DNA from: IDS-8 sp964424805
GTDB lineage: Bacteria > Pseudomonadota > Gammaproteobacteria > Steroidobacterales > Woeseiaceae
Reading direction: 5' to 3'
Length of the DNA stretch: 64,000 bases
Assembly (NCBI GenBank): GCA_964424805.1
Contig: CAYRKH010000011.1
Location: 1 to 64,000 of the forward strand
The notes beneath the pieces were generated by a model. The model saw only the letters and a program-made list of their open reading frames with translations. It did not search any database and had not been told where the DNA came from. Below are positions 7,529 to 16,350 of the stretch, piece by piece (position 1 is the stretch's first letter; every line of letters starts with the position of its first letter). Made by a program: the position numbers and the translations under genes.

Positions 7529-8298
7529 ACCTGGGGCTGAACCTGGTCGCGCTGCAGACCATCGTCGCCAAGGAATTCAGCCGCATCGTTCGAATCTGGC
7601 TGCAGACCATCGTGCCGCCCGCGATCACCATGACGCTCTACTTCGTGATCTTCGGCAGCCTGATAGGCCGGCGCATCGGCGAGATGGACGGCTACGACTA
7701 CATGCAATACATCGCGCCCGGGCTCATCATGATGTCGGTGATCACCAATTCATACGGCAACGTCGTGTCATCCTTCTTCGGCGCCAAGTTCGCACGGCAC
7801 ATCGAGGAGATGCTGGTGTCGCCGATGTCCTATGCCACCATCATCATCGGGCACGTTGCCGGAGGTGTGATCCGGGGCCTGCTGGTCGGTTCGCTGGTCA
7901 CCGTGATCGCGCTCGGCTTCACCGACCTGGACGTGCAGCATCCATTCATTACCGCCTCGATGGTGGTCCTGGCATCGATCGTGTTCTCCCTTGCCGGTTT
8001 CATCAACGCGGTATTTGCGAAGAAGTTCGACGACATCGCCATTGTTCCGACCTTCGTGCTGACGCCGCTGACCTACCTCGGCGGCGTTTTTTATTCGATC
8101 TCGATGCTGCCGGAATTCTGGCAGAAGCTGTCGTTGCTGAACCCTATCCTCTACATGGTCAATGCGTTCCGCTACGGCGTCCTCGGCGCTTCCGACATCG
8201 ACATTCGCCACGCTTACCTTATAGTGGCCGTATTCGTGGTACTGCTCTTCGGCATCAGCCTTGTGCTGTTGAAGCGCGGAATCGGCGTCCGGGAATAG
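7525..8298 (+). CDS. yadH: ABC-2 type transporter permease, YadH type
   Basis: A 257-residue inner-membrane protein with six likely helices and the typical ABC-2 middle segment (YMQYIAPGLIMMSVITNSY, then FFGAKFARHIEEMLVSPM). The ATG at 7525 overlaps the stop of the ATPase gene, giving translational coupling, so the pair forms one exporter. The C-terminal helix ends in a short basic tail (LKRGIGVRE). Confidence 0.9.
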   Translation: MNLGLNLVALQTIVAKEFSRIVRIWLQTIVPPAITMTLYFVIFGSLIGRRIGEMDGYDYMQYIAPGLIMMSVITNSYGNVVSSFFGAKFARHIEEMLVSPMSYATIIIGHVAGGVIRGLLVGSLVTVIALGFTDLDVQHPFITASMVVLASIVFSLAGFINAVFAKKFDDIAIVPTFVLTPLTYLGGVFYSISMLPEFWQKLSLLNPILYMVNAFRYGVLGASDIDIRHAYLIVAVFVVLLFGISLVLLKRGIGVRE

Positions 8299-8384
8299 AC
8301 CGGGCCGCCGTGGAAGGGTGGTGGCCGCTCCGGAATGCTCTTGCAGCATTCGGTCGAGTTCGGGACTGACCCAGGTGTCCAATC

Positions 8385-9524
8385 ATGCAGTTGACGGATC
8401 TCGAAACGCCGGCCCTGGTGCTGGATCGCAAAAAGCTCGAAGGAAACATCGAGCGCATGCGCGCGCACCTCGAGGAACTCGGTGGCAGCTTGCGGCCGCA
8501 CGTGAAAACCGTGAAATGCCTCGATGCGGTGCGCCTGGCGCTCGCCGGCCAGCCGGGCGGAATCACGGTTTCGACATTGAAAGAGGCGGAGTTCTTCCAT
8601 GCTCACGGCATCGATGACATCCTCTACGCGGTCGGGATCGCGCCGAACAAGCTGGAGCACGTCGTCCGGTTGACACGCGAGGGCGTGAACCTCGGCCTGA
8701 TCACGGACAACGTTGCCGCCGCCTCCGCCTGCAGCGAGGCGGTGAGTGCCGCCGGGCTGCGGCTGCCATTGCTGATCGAGCTGGACGTGGACGGCCATCG
8801 ATCCGGGATCGTGCCGGAGTCCGCCCAGCTCCTGGAGGTGGGCGCCTTCATCGCCGGGTGTCCCGGGCTCGAGCTGCGCGGGGTGCTGACGCACGCCGGC
8901 GAGTCTTACAACTGCCGCTCGGACGAGGAGCTGCGCGCGATGGCCGAGCGCGAGCGCGCCGGCGCCGTGCACGCCGCACAACGGCTGCGGGCTGCCGGCC
9001 TGTCCTGCCCGGTGGTTTCCGTCGGCTCGACGCCGACCGCAACCTTCGCGGAACGGCTCGACGGCGTGACGGAGGTACGGGCCGGTGTGTACTTGTTCCA
9101 GGATCTCGTGATGGCCGGAATCGGCGTGTGCGACGTCTCCGACATCGCCCTGTCGGTGCTGGTGAGCGTCATCGGCCACCAGCCGGAAAAAGGGTGGGTA
9201 ATCACGGACGGCGGCTGGATGGCGCTATCGCGCGACCGAGGGACCGCGAGCCAGCCGATCGACCAGGGCTACGGGGTCGTACGTGACCTCGCGGGCGGCG
9301 CTCTCGCCGAGGACCTCATCGTGCAGTCCACGAACCAGGAACACGGGGTGATCGCCCGCCGCGACGGCGGCGCCATCGATCCGGCGCGCTACCCGGTCGG
9401 CACACTGCTGCGCGTACTGCCGAACCACGCCTGCGCTACGGGCGCGCAGCACGCCGCCTATCACGTGGTTGAAGGCTCGAGCCCGGAGGTTCGCACGACC
9501 TGGAGCCGCTTCAGTGGCTGGTAA
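8385..9524 (+). CDS. PLP-dependent D-threonine aldolase / D-serine dehydratase-like enzyme (DSD1 family)
   Basis: A 379-residue fold-type III PLP enzyme, related to alanine racemase at its N-terminal barrel. The PLP lysine lies in RPHVKTVK (about residue 41). A C-terminal LPNHACAT motif matches the His/Cys metal site of eukaryotic D-serine dehydratases and D-threonine aldolases. These enzymes act on D-beta-hydroxy amino acids, cleaving or dehydrating them. Its stop overlaps the start of a RidA gene, and a YggS gene follows. RidA removes the reactive enamine/imine that dehydratases release, which slightly favours a dehydratase role. The exact substrate cannot be fixed from sequence. Confidence 0.8.
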   Translation: MQLTDLETPALVLDRKKLEGNIERMRAHLEELGGSLRPHVKTVKCLDAVRLALAGQPGGITVSTLKEAEFFHAHGIDDILYAVGIAPNKLEHVVRLTREGVNLGLITDNVAAASACSEAVSAAGLRLPLLIELDVDGHRSGIVPESAQLLEVGAFIAGCPGLELRGVLTHAGESYNCRSDEELRAMAERERAGAVHAAQRLRAAGLSCPVVSVGSTPTATFAERLDGVTEVRAGVYLFQDLVMAGIGVCDVSDIALSVLVSVIGHQPEKGWVITDGGWMALSRDRGTASQPIDQGYGVVRDLAGGALAEDLIVQSTNQEHGVIARRDGGAIDPARYPVGTLLRVLPNHACATGAQHAAYHVVEGSSPEVRTTWSRFSGW

Positions 9525-9912
9525 AGCTGACCTCGAGCGGATCGCAACGGACGCGGCCACCGCGCCGCACGGGCATTACGCCCAGGCGATCCGGCACCGG
9601 GGTCTCGTCTATGTTTCCGGCCTGCTCGGCAACAGCCTGGCGGAGCACGTCGAGGCTTCGCGCGGCGTCGTCGAGCAGACGCGGCACTGCATGGACCAGC
9701 TGGAGGCGATCCTCGACGCCGCCGGCACGACGCTGTCGCGCGTCGTGAAGATGTCCGTATACGTCGTTGACGTCGACGAATGGGCAGCCATCAACGCCGA
9801 GCTTGCGCGCCGCTACGGCGAGCATCGCCCGGCACGCATCGTGGTGCCCACAGGGACCCCGCTGCGCTATGGCTCGGAAATCGAGATCGATGCAATCGCC
9901 GCCGTCGACTGA
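9514..9912 (+). CDS. RidA family reactive enamine/imine deaminase
   Basis: A 132-residue protein matching the usual size of RidA/YjgF proteins. It has the family's N-terminal QAIRHRGLVYVSG region and the conserved arginine in RPARIVVPTG, which binds the substrate carboxylate. The family hydrolyses 2-aminoacrylate and related imines from PLP dehydratases to keto acids. GTG at 9514 is chosen because it gives the family length and overlaps the upstream stop; an ATG at 9469 would lie well inside the upstream enzyme. It is the middle gene of three overlapping genes. Confidence 0.85.
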   Translation: MAGKADLERIATDAATAPHGHYAQAIRHRGLVYVSGLLGNSLAEHVEASRGVVEQTRHCMDQLEAILDAAGTTLSRVVKMSVYVVDVDEWAAINAELARRYGEHRPARIVVPTGTPLRYGSEIEIDAIAAVD

Positions 9913-10657
9913 CCGCCCGGCACCGCCGGGCATCGGCGACGAAATCGCGGAGAAACTCGCCGTGGTGCGCGCGCGCATCGCCGGGGCAGCGGCCCGTGCC
10001 GGCCGCGAGGCGGACAACGTCGTCCTGCTCCCCGTCACGAAGACGGTGCCGGAGGAGCGGCTGCGGGCGGCCTACGCCGCGGGCCTCAGGATGTTCGGCG
10101 AGAACAAGGTGCAGGAAGCCCGCACCAAGGCGGAGGGACTGGCCGACCTCGCCATCGACTGGAGCATCATCGGCCATTTGCAGACGAACAAGGCGCGCTA
10201 CGTTGCCCGCTTCGCGTCCGAGGTGCAGTCGCTCGACAGCGTTCGGGTCGCGGCGGCGCTGGATCGCCGGCTGCAGATCGAAGGCCGTGGTCTCGACGTG
10301 CTCGTGCAGGTGAATACATCGGGGGAAGCGAGCAAGTACGGGCTGCCCCCGGAGGAGGTCGCCGGCTTCCTGCGCGAGCTTCCCGCGTTCACTGCTCTGC
10401 GCGTGCGCGGCTTGATGACGCTGGCCGTGTTCTCGGACGACGCCGCGCGCGTGCGAGCCTGCTTCCGTCGGCTGCGCACGCTGCGGGACCGCCTGCGGGA
10501 GGAAGCGCCCGCGGGAATCGGTCTCGACGAGCTGTCCATGGGCATGTCGGGCGATTTCGAGATCGCGATCGAGGAAGGCGCGACCGTCGTGCGGGTCGGC
10601 CAGGCGATCTTCGGAGCCCGGCCCCTGCCCGATTCGCATTACTGGCCGGGCGGTTGA
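9890..10657 (+). CDS. yggS: YggS/PROSC family PLP homeostasis protein
   Basis: A 255-residue alanine-racemase-like barrel. It has the PLP lysine in LLPVTKTV (Lys51), then GENKVQEA, WSIIGHLQTNK, a QVNTSGEASKYG stretch and the C-terminal LSMGMSGDFEIAIEEGAT block typical of YggS. The family buffers free PLP and affects amino-acid and keto-acid pools rather than catalysing a known turnover. The ATG at 9890 overlaps the ridA end by 23 bases. In many proteobacteria yggS sits with proC or pilT; here it is coupled to a PLP dehydratase/aldolase and RidA. Confidence 0.88.
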   Translation: MQSPPSTDRPAPPGIGDEIAEKLAVVRARIAGAAARAGREADNVVLLPVTKTVPEERLRAAYAAGLRMFGENKVQEARTKAEGLADLAIDWSIIGHLQTNKARYVARFASEVQSLDSVRVAAALDRRLQIEGRGLDVLVQVNTSGEASKYGLPPEEVAGFLRELPAFTALRVRGLMTLAVFSDDAARVRACFRRLRTLRDRLREEAPAGIGLDELSMGMSGDFEIAIEEGATVVRVGQAIFGARPLPDSHYWPGG

Positions 10658-10679
10658 TCGCTCGCGCTACCCGCGCAGA

Positions 10680-10696
10680 CGCCTTGTCCGAAGGCG
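10680..10696. terminator. Small hairpin between convergent genes
   Basis: The stem CGCCTT / AAGGCG with a 5-base loop lies between the convergent yggS and dipeptide epimerase genes. There is no U-run, so intrinsic termination is only a possibility. Confidence 0.25.
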
Positions 10697-10725
10697 CGTG
10701 ATCCGGGCTTCGACCGATGGCGGCG

Positions 10726-11706
10726 TCAACCCCACAGCGGCTCGGCGGGCCACTCCATCAGGCCGCCCGTGTACCGAAGGCCGTCAGGCCAGTCTTCGGC
10801 CTGCAACAGCGGACCGTCGAGGTCCACGAACTCGCACATCTGGGCCAGCACCAGGCCCGGCGCCATGCCGACGGATCCCGCGACCATGCAGCCCACCATG
10901 AGCCTGAAACCGTCCTCTACGGCGGCATTCGCAAGCTGCAAGGCCGCCGTGAGGCCGCCGGCCTTGTCCAGCTTGATGTTGATCACGTTGTAGCGGCCGC
11001 GTATCCGCGGGAGATCGTCGACGGTATCGATCGCCTCGTCCGCGCAGACCGGAACGACGCTCTTGTCGGCGCGTAGCTCGGTGTCCCGCTGGACGCTGAC
11101 CGGTTGTTCGAGCAGCGCGACACCCAGCCGGCGCAACGCTTCGCCCAACTCGTAAACCGTGGACACCTCCCACGCCTGGTTGGGGTCGACGATGAGCTTC
11201 GCATCCGGGGCGCCGCGCCTGACCGCCTCCAGCGCGGCGAGCGGGTCGTCGGCACCTACCTTGACCTTGATCCACTCGTAGTCCGCCAGCGACCGCGCCG
11301 TCGCCTCGTATTCGCTGAGCGACCGGAGGCCTATGGTCGCTGCCGTGCGAACAGGCCTCAGGCGCTCGAGTCCCGCCCGCTGCCATACCGGCTTCCCGGT
11401 CTGGCGGGCTTCCAGGTCCCAGAGGGCCGCATCGAGTGCATTCCGCGCCCCGCCGGGGGGCAGCAGTTCGAGCAGGTCTTCCCGGCTCGCGCCCGCTTCT
11501 ACCTCGGCGCGCACCGACTCGAGCTGTTGCCGCATTACGGCCGGCGTTTCGCCATGGTAGTCGACCCCGGCCGCCTCACCGCGGCCCGTGAAGCGGCCCG
11601 ATACCACCTCGACGATGATGACTTCGGCGGTGGTATACGCCTGGCGAGATATGACGAACGGCTCGCGCAGCCGCCACGAGTGCTCTTTTACCTGTAACGA
11701 GATCAC
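10726..11706 (-). CDS. Enolase-superfamily dipeptide epimerase (L-Ala-D/L-Glu epimerase-like)
   Basis: A 326-residue enolase-superfamily member of the muconate-lactonizing subgroup. The catalytic lysine pair is visible in WIKVKVG and NIKLDKAGG. Metal ligands fit IVDPNQAW, LLEQPV and CADEAIDT. This set matches dipeptide epimerases that invert the second residue of dipeptides such as L-Ala-D-Glu from murein turnover, although substrate prediction within the group is unreliable. The start is a GTG with GAGGGTG about eight bases upstream. The nearby threonine dehydratase-like gene on the same strand suggests shared amino-acid use. Confidence 0.85.
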   Translation of the reverse strand: MISLQVKEHSWRLREPFVISRQAYTTAEVIIVEVVSGRFTGRGEAAGVDYHGETPAVMRQQLESVRAEVEAGASREDLLELLPPGGARNALDAALWDLEARQTGKPVWQRAGLERLRPVRTAATIGLRSLSEYEATARSLADYEWIKVKVGADDPLAALEAVRRGAPDAKLIVDPNQAWEVSTVYELGEALRRLGVALLEQPVSVQRDTELRADKSVVPVCADEAIDTVDDLPRIRGRYNVINIKLDKAGGLTAALQLANAAVEDGFRLMVGCMVAGSVGMAPGLVLAQMCEFVDLDGPLLQAEDWPDGLRYTGGLMEWPAEPLWG

Positions 11707-11801
11707 GGAAGTTACACCCTCATTGGTCGATCAACCTGCAACGATAGCAAAACAGGATGCCGCGGAGTGTTGTGGTCGAGGCATTGTTCGTCTTGCGCAG
11801 G

Positions 11802-12776
11802 TCACCGTATGGCATCGACGATCTTCACCAGGCGATCGAAATCGAGGTTGCCGCCGGACACCACGCAAACGACGCGGGAATCCGCGGTTAGCCGGTCCCG
11901 GCAGGCGAGCAGGCCGGCGAGCGCCGCGGCGCCCGCCGGCTCGGCATAAAGCTTGCAGCGCGCCATCAGGAGCTGCACCGCTTCGGCGATCCGGCGATCC
12001 GGGACCAGCACCACGTCCTCGAAGTGGTCCTTGACGAGCGCGTAGCACGACTCGCCTGCGGTGGGAGCCGCCAGTCCGTCGGCGATCGTGTCAACCCGTT
12101 CGAGCGCGATCGGCCGCCCCGCGTCCAGGCTGCGGCGCATGGCAGGCGCCCCTTCAGGCTCCACGCCGATGAGGCGAAGGTCACGCCCGGTCGCGGCGCT
12201 CGCTTTCGCAATGCCGCCGGCCATGCCGCCGCCCCCGATGGCGACAAATACCGTGTCGGCGCCCGGGGCCTGCTCCATGATCTCCAGGCCGAGCGAGGCA
12301 TGTCCGGTCATCAGGTCGTCATTGTCATAGGAGGAGATGAACGTCAGGCCACGGGTTTCGGCAAGCTCGCGGCAGTAGGCGAGGCACTCGGTGGCCGTTC
12401 CGTGCAGGATCACGTCGGCACCGTAGTCGCGTGTCGCTTGCGCTTTGACGCGACTCGCGGTTTCCGGCATGACGACCGTCGCCGAGACGCCGACCACGCG
12501 CGCCGCGTACGCGAGGCCCTGCGCGGCATTGCCGGCGGAGAACGTGATCACGCCGTGTTCCCGCTGCGCCGCGTCGAGCTGCATCAGGGTCCACAACATC
12601 CCGCGCGGCTTGTAGGACCCCGTCTTCTGGAACAGTTCGGCCTTGAGGTCGACCCGGCAGCCCGCCATTTGCGACAGCGTGCTGGAATGGAGGAGCGGCG
12701 TCTCGTGCACGTAGGGTGCGATTGCGGCCCTCGCTTTCGCCAGCTCCGGGTAGTTGCTTTGTCGTGTTCCGCTCAT
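11802..12776 (-). CDS. Threonine dehydratase / serine racemase-like PLP enzyme
   Basis: A 324-residue fold-type II PLP enzyme. The Schiff-base lysine is in GSYKPRG (Lys56), the substrate loop is in TFSAGNAAQG, and the phosphate-binding glycine loop is GGGGMAGG. It lacks the C-terminal ACT regulatory domain of biosynthetic IlvA, so it fits a catabolic threonine/serine dehydratase or a racemase. The products would include 2-iminobutyrate or 2-aminoacrylate, substrates of the RidA encoded 2 kb away. Substrate preference is uncertain. Confidence 0.85.
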   Translation of the reverse strand: MSGTRQSNYPELAKARAAIAPYVHETPLLHSSTLSQMAGCRVDLKAELFQKTGSYKPRGMLWTLMQLDAAQREHGVITFSAGNAAQGLAYAARVVGVSATVVMPETASRVKAQATRDYGADVILHGTATECLAYCRELAETRGLTFISSYDNDDLMTGHASLGLEIMEQAPGADTVFVAIGGGGMAGGIAKASAATGRDLRLIGVEPEGAPAMRRSLDAGRPIALERVDTIADGLAAPTAGESCYALVKDHFEDVVLVPDRRIAEAVQLLMARCKLYAEPAGAAALAGLLACRDRLTADSRVVCVVSGGNLDFDRLVKIVDAIR

Positions 12777-12835
12777 CGTCGGTGTGCCTTTTGCCGAGGC
12801 TGGTCAGTCTGTTGATGCCGCGCGATTCTTGCTCG

Positions 12836-13456
12836 TCAGGGGCTCGGCAGGAAAAACCGGGTTCCGCCGTGCTCCAGCACGATGCCGTTGGACAGGATCT
12901 CGATCACCCGCGGACCTTCCGACAGCGTAGTGCCTTCCCTGTAGCGGCTCATGTTGATGACGACGAACCGGCTGTCGGCCTGCTCGCCGTAGACGTGGAG
13001 GTCGACGTGCAGGTCCGGCAGCAGCAGCGTGCCGTTGGCGCGCAGCTCGTCGAACGTGGACAGCGAGCCCATGTCGACCGGCGGGGGGGCGCGCGCGGGT
13101 GCCGGCTCCGGCGCCGCCGCGGGCTCGGTCCGCACCCGGGGTGCCGGGGCGGCCGCCTCGGCTTCACGCTGCTCCTCCTTCGCGGCGCTGACGAGGTCGG
13201 CAACGCGCGGTGTCGGCACCGTATCCGGTAACTCAAGCTGCCGGGTGACCGGGCCTGCCTCCCCCGTAACCGCTTCCGGCCGCAGCAGCAGCGCGAGCAG
13301 CACGGCCAGGTTGATCGCGAGCAGGCCGGCCACGGCCCACAGCCAGCGCGGCGTGCCGGATCGCAGGCGAGCATCGGGGATGTCGGCGACGCCGGGCAAG
13401 CTCTTCCGCTGGCGTTCCGCTTCGGACTTTTTCAGCGCATCGAGGATGAAAGACAT
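12836..13456 (-). CDS. gspB: General secretion pathway protein B (GspB)
   Basis: A 206-residue protein starting MSFILDALKKSEAERQR, the typical GspB N-terminus. It has one membrane helix at about residues 36-58, a Pro/Ala-rich linker and a C-terminal domain of about 65 residues with LPDLHVDLHVYGEQ. GspB works with GspA to pass the type II secretion secretin through the murein. Its start lies seven bases after the stop of the upstream gspA-like gene. No other gsp genes are in the window. Confidence 0.9.
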   Translation of the reverse strand: MSFILDALKKSEAERQRKSLPGVADIPDARLRSGTPRWLWAVAGLLAINLAVLLALLLRPEAVTGEAGPVTRQLELPDTVPTPRVADLVSAAKEEQREAEAAAPAPRVRTEPAAAPEPAPARAPPPVDMGSLSTFDELRANGTLLLPDLHVDLHVYGEQADSRFVVINMSRYREGTTLSEGPRVIEILSNGIVLEHGGTRFFLPSP

Positions 13457-13462
13457 CGCTCG

Positions 13463-15163
13463 CTACTCCGGGCTGCCCACGGCCGAGGCGAGGGAAAGGC
13501 GCGGCGTGCCGTCCCTGCCGAGCAGCGAGCTGATGAGAATCTGGGTGCGCGTGCCGGCGATGCCGTCGACATGCAGCCGCTGGCGGCGCTGGAATTCCAT
13601 GACCTGCTGTTCCAGGTCCTCGTCGAAATAGCGGGACTCGAGGTTTGCAGGCGCGTACGCCGGGTCGATGGCGGCGAGGCTCTGTCGCAGCCATTGCACG
13701 TTCGGGTTCGTGGTGCCCGGCCGGATCAGCGCCTCGACGCCGTCCGGTGGCCGCCAGACGAGCAGGTACTCGCCGAACCACAGCGGCGAAATATCCGCCA
13801 GCGGCCAGGCCGCGCGGCGCTCGCCGATGGCCAGCGTGCCGGTGTCGTTCACGAGGGCGACCAGCACGGCGTGGTGAGTCGCACCCACGGAGTCCGTGAG
13901 CGTCAGCACGACGGGACGATCGAGCTGGCGGATGCCGCTCCACGAGCCGCGGCTGGCATAGCAGCGCAGCCCCGACGCCTCCGCCTGTGCGCAGGCCGTT
14001 CCCGATCCCGGGCGATAGTCGGCGTCCCACAGCTGGAACAGGGTACCCATGGCGGCCGCGAGTTCGCTGCCCGTTTCGGCCGCCTGCAGCACGTCGTCGA
14101 GCCCGGGGCCCGCGAGCGGCGGCGTTTCCCCGGGCGTTTCCCCGACCGCGCCGGCGGCGGGTTCCGGCGCCGGCGCGCCGTCGGGCGGCGGCGCCTCGAG
14201 CACCGCCGCTTCGGCGGTACCGGCGGGGAGGCCGGGGGCGGGCCCGGCCGGGCCGTTCTCTTCCTGCAGCGCCCCCCAGAGCCAGGCAGCGGCCAGCCCC
14301 GCCGCCACGACGCCGCCCGCAGGCAAGGCCCACCGCAGCAGCACCGGTGCGAGCCGGGTTCCGGATACTTCCGCGGCGGCGCGGCGCACCGTGCGCCTGT
14401 CAACGGTGCGTGTCTCTCGGCTGTAGGCGCCAAGCAGCGCCCGGTCGCAGATCACGTTCATCAGGCGCGGGATGCCGCCTGACAGGCGGTACACCTCGCG
14501 CTTCGCCGCCCGCTCGAAGATGTCGCCGAGCGCGCCCGCGACCTTCAGGCGATGGTCGATGTAGCGCAGGGCCTCGTCTCGCGACAGGGGCTCCAGGTGG
14601 TAGCGGCCGGTAACGCGCTGGGCGAGCTGCCTCAGGCTGGGCTGTGAGAGCATCTCGCGCAGCTCCGGCTGGGCGATGAGGATGATCTGCAGCAGCTTCT
14701 GACGCGACGTTTCGAGATTCGTGAGCAGGCGCAGCTGCTCCAGTACCTGCGCGGACAGGTTCTGCGCCTCGTCGACGAGGAGGATCGTGCGCCGCCCGCG
14801 GGAGTGGGTGTCCAGCAGGTGCCGGTTGAGGGCGTCCACGTGCGCCTTTGCACTCTTCGGGTCGTCCGGGAGCGGGATACGCAGCTCCTCGCAGATCGCG
14901 GCCAGGAACTCGAGCGGCGTCAGGTTCGGATTCAGGATCAGCGCGACGTCGACCTCCGCCGGCATCTGGCCGAGCAGCGTGCGCACCAGTGTCGTCTTGC
15001 CGGTGCCGACCTCGCCCGTAAGCTGGATGAAGCCGCCGCTTTCCGTGACGCCATAGACGAGATGCGCCAGTCCCTCGCCGTGCCGTTCGCTCATGAACAG
15101 GTAGCGCGGGTCCGGCGTGATTGCGAACGGTTTCTCGTTCAGGCCAAAGAATCTGGTGTACAT
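13463..15163 (-). CDS. gspA: ExeA/GspA-like AAA ATPase with peptidoglycan-binding domain
   Basis: A 566-residue protein. The N-terminal ATPase starts MYTRFFGLNEKPFAITPDP, with Walker A GEVGTGKTT (residues 50-58) and Walker B ILLVDEAQN (Asp131, Glu132). A membrane helix lies at about 275-297, then a Pro/Ala-rich linker, a cysteine-peptidase-like region (GLRCYASRGSW) and a C-terminal peptidoglycan-binding domain (QRRQRLHVDGIAGTRTQ). This is the ExeA layout. Together with GspB it helps assemble the secretin in the cell wall. The same frame stays open far upstream, across the dinB gene, but the family start is at 15163. Confidence 0.92.
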   Translation of the reverse strand: MYTRFFGLNEKPFAITPDPRYLFMSERHGEGLAHLVYGVTESGGFIQLTGEVGTGKTTLVRTLLGQMPAEVDVALILNPNLTPLEFLAAICEELRIPLPDDPKSAKAHVDALNRHLLDTHSRGRRTILLVDEAQNLSAQVLEQLRLLTNLETSRQKLLQIILIAQPELREMLSQPSLRQLAQRVTGRYHLEPLSRDEALRYIDHRLKVAGALGDIFERAAKREVYRLSGGIPRLMNVICDRALLGAYSRETRTVDRRTVRRAAAEVSGTRLAPVLLRWALPAGGVVAAGLAAAWLWGALQEENGPAGPAPGLPAGTAEAAVLEAPPPDGAPAPEPAAGAVGETPGETPPLAGPGLDDVLQAAETGSELAAAMGTLFQLWDADYRPGSGTACAQAEASGLRCYASRGSWSGIRQLDRPVVLTLTDSVGATHHAVLVALVNDTGTLAIGERRAAWPLADISPLWFGEYLLVWRPPDGVEALIRPGTTNPNVQWLRQSLAAIDPAYAPANLESRYFDEDLEQQVMEFQRRQRLHVDGIAGTRTQILISSLLGRDGTPRLSLASAVGSPE

Positions 15164-15177
15164 GCGCCCGCCCGATG

Positions 15178-16350
15178 TTACCTGATTTGCCGGGGGCCCA
15201 AGGTGCGCGCCCGCCCGAGTGCGAGGTCGCCGAAGCGTTCGCGAATCCCGTCCACCGTGCGGTCGACGGCAGAACCGCCGGTGTCGCCGGCGGTGAAGAG
15301 ATCCGCCTGGTCCGCCGGCCGGAGATCGCTGCCGCCGACGCCGAGGAGCCGGATTCGCGCCCCGGGATGCTCCCGCCGCCACTCGTCCAGCAGCTCGCAG
15401 GCGACCGCATAGATGCGGTCCGTGCCGTTGCCGGGCGGCCGCAGGGCGCGCTGGCGCGTGAAGGTGGAGAAATCGGCACGCCGGATCTTCACCTGCACGG
15501 TTCCCGCCGCGAGCGCGGCGGCTCGCAGGCGGCTCGTCGCGCGCTCGGCCAGGCGCAGCAGCTCGGCCCGCAGCGCGTCGCGATCGCCGAGATCGGTGTC
15601 GAAGGTCTCTTCGGCGCTGATCGTTTTTGCCGTCCTCGACGCCACCACCGGCCGGTCGTCGAGTCCCGCCGCGCGCTCGCGCACCCGCCGGGTAAAGCGC
15701 CCGAAGATCGGCTCGAGCACGGCGTCCGGCGCCGTGCGCAGCTCGGCGATGCGGCGGATACCGCGCGCGTGCAGCCGCGCCAGCGTTTCGCGGCCGATAC
15801 CCGGCAGGACCTCGGCGGGCAGCGGGTCGAGAACGGCCTGCAGGGACGCAGGCTCCAGCACGACCAGCCCGTCGGGCTTGTCGAGATCGGAGGCGATCTT
15901 CGCCGTGAGCTTGTTCGGGGCCACGCCCACGGAGGCCGTGAGACCGGTCGCCGCGTGGATCCGGCTCTTGATCGACGCCGCGATCGCTGCGGCCGGGCCG
16001 AACAGGCTCTCGCACTGCGTGACGTCCAGGAACGCCTCGTCGAGCGACAGGCCCTCGACCAGCGGCGTGAACTCGTGAAACACGCCGAAGACGGTTTTCG
16101 AGATCGCCTTGTAATGCGACATGCGCAGCGGCACGCGCACGAGGTCCGGGCAGCGGCGCATCGCCTCCCGCATCGGCATGGCCGAACGGATGCCGAACTG
16201 CCGCGCCTCGTAGCTCGCCGCCGCGACCACCCCGCGGTTGTAGCCGCCGACCGCCACCGGCCTGCCGCGCAGCGCCGGGTCGTCGCGCTGCTCGACCGAC
16301 GCATAGAAAGCGTCCATGTCGACGTGCAGGATGCGCCGCGGTGGCGTCAT
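15178..16350 (-). CDS. dinB: DNA polymerase IV (Y-family)
   Basis: A 390-residue translesion polymerase. The catalytic carboxylates are visible in HVDMDAFYASVE (Asp11, Asp13 region) and LSLDEAFLDV (Asp104, Glu105). The helix-hairpin-helix segment LPGIGRETLARL and a C-terminal little-finger domain follow. The ATG at 16350 overlaps the stop of the upstream prenyl synthase gene (ATGA) and directly precedes PPRRILHV, the family start. DinB extends mismatched or damaged primer ends. No LexA box was identified, and coupling to an isoprenoid gene rather than to other repair genes is unusual. Confidence 0.93.
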   Translation of the reverse strand: MTPPRRILHVDMDAFYASVEQRDDPALRGRPVAVGGYNRGVVAAASYEARQFGIRSAMPMREAMRRCPDLVRVPLRMSHYKAISKTVFGVFHEFTPLVEGLSLDEAFLDVTQCESLFGPAAAIAASIKSRIHAATGLTASVGVAPNKLTAKIASDLDKPDGLVVLEPASLQAVLDPLPAEVLPGIGRETLARLHARGIRRIAELRTAPDAVLEPIFGRFTRRVRERAAGLDDRPVVASRTAKTISAEETFDTDLGDRDALRAELLRLAERATSRLRAAALAAGTVQVKIRRADFSTFTRQRALRPPGNGTDRIYAVACELLDEWRREHPGARIRLLGVGGSDLRPADQADLFTAGDTGGSAVDRTVDGIRERFGDLALGRARTLGPRQIR

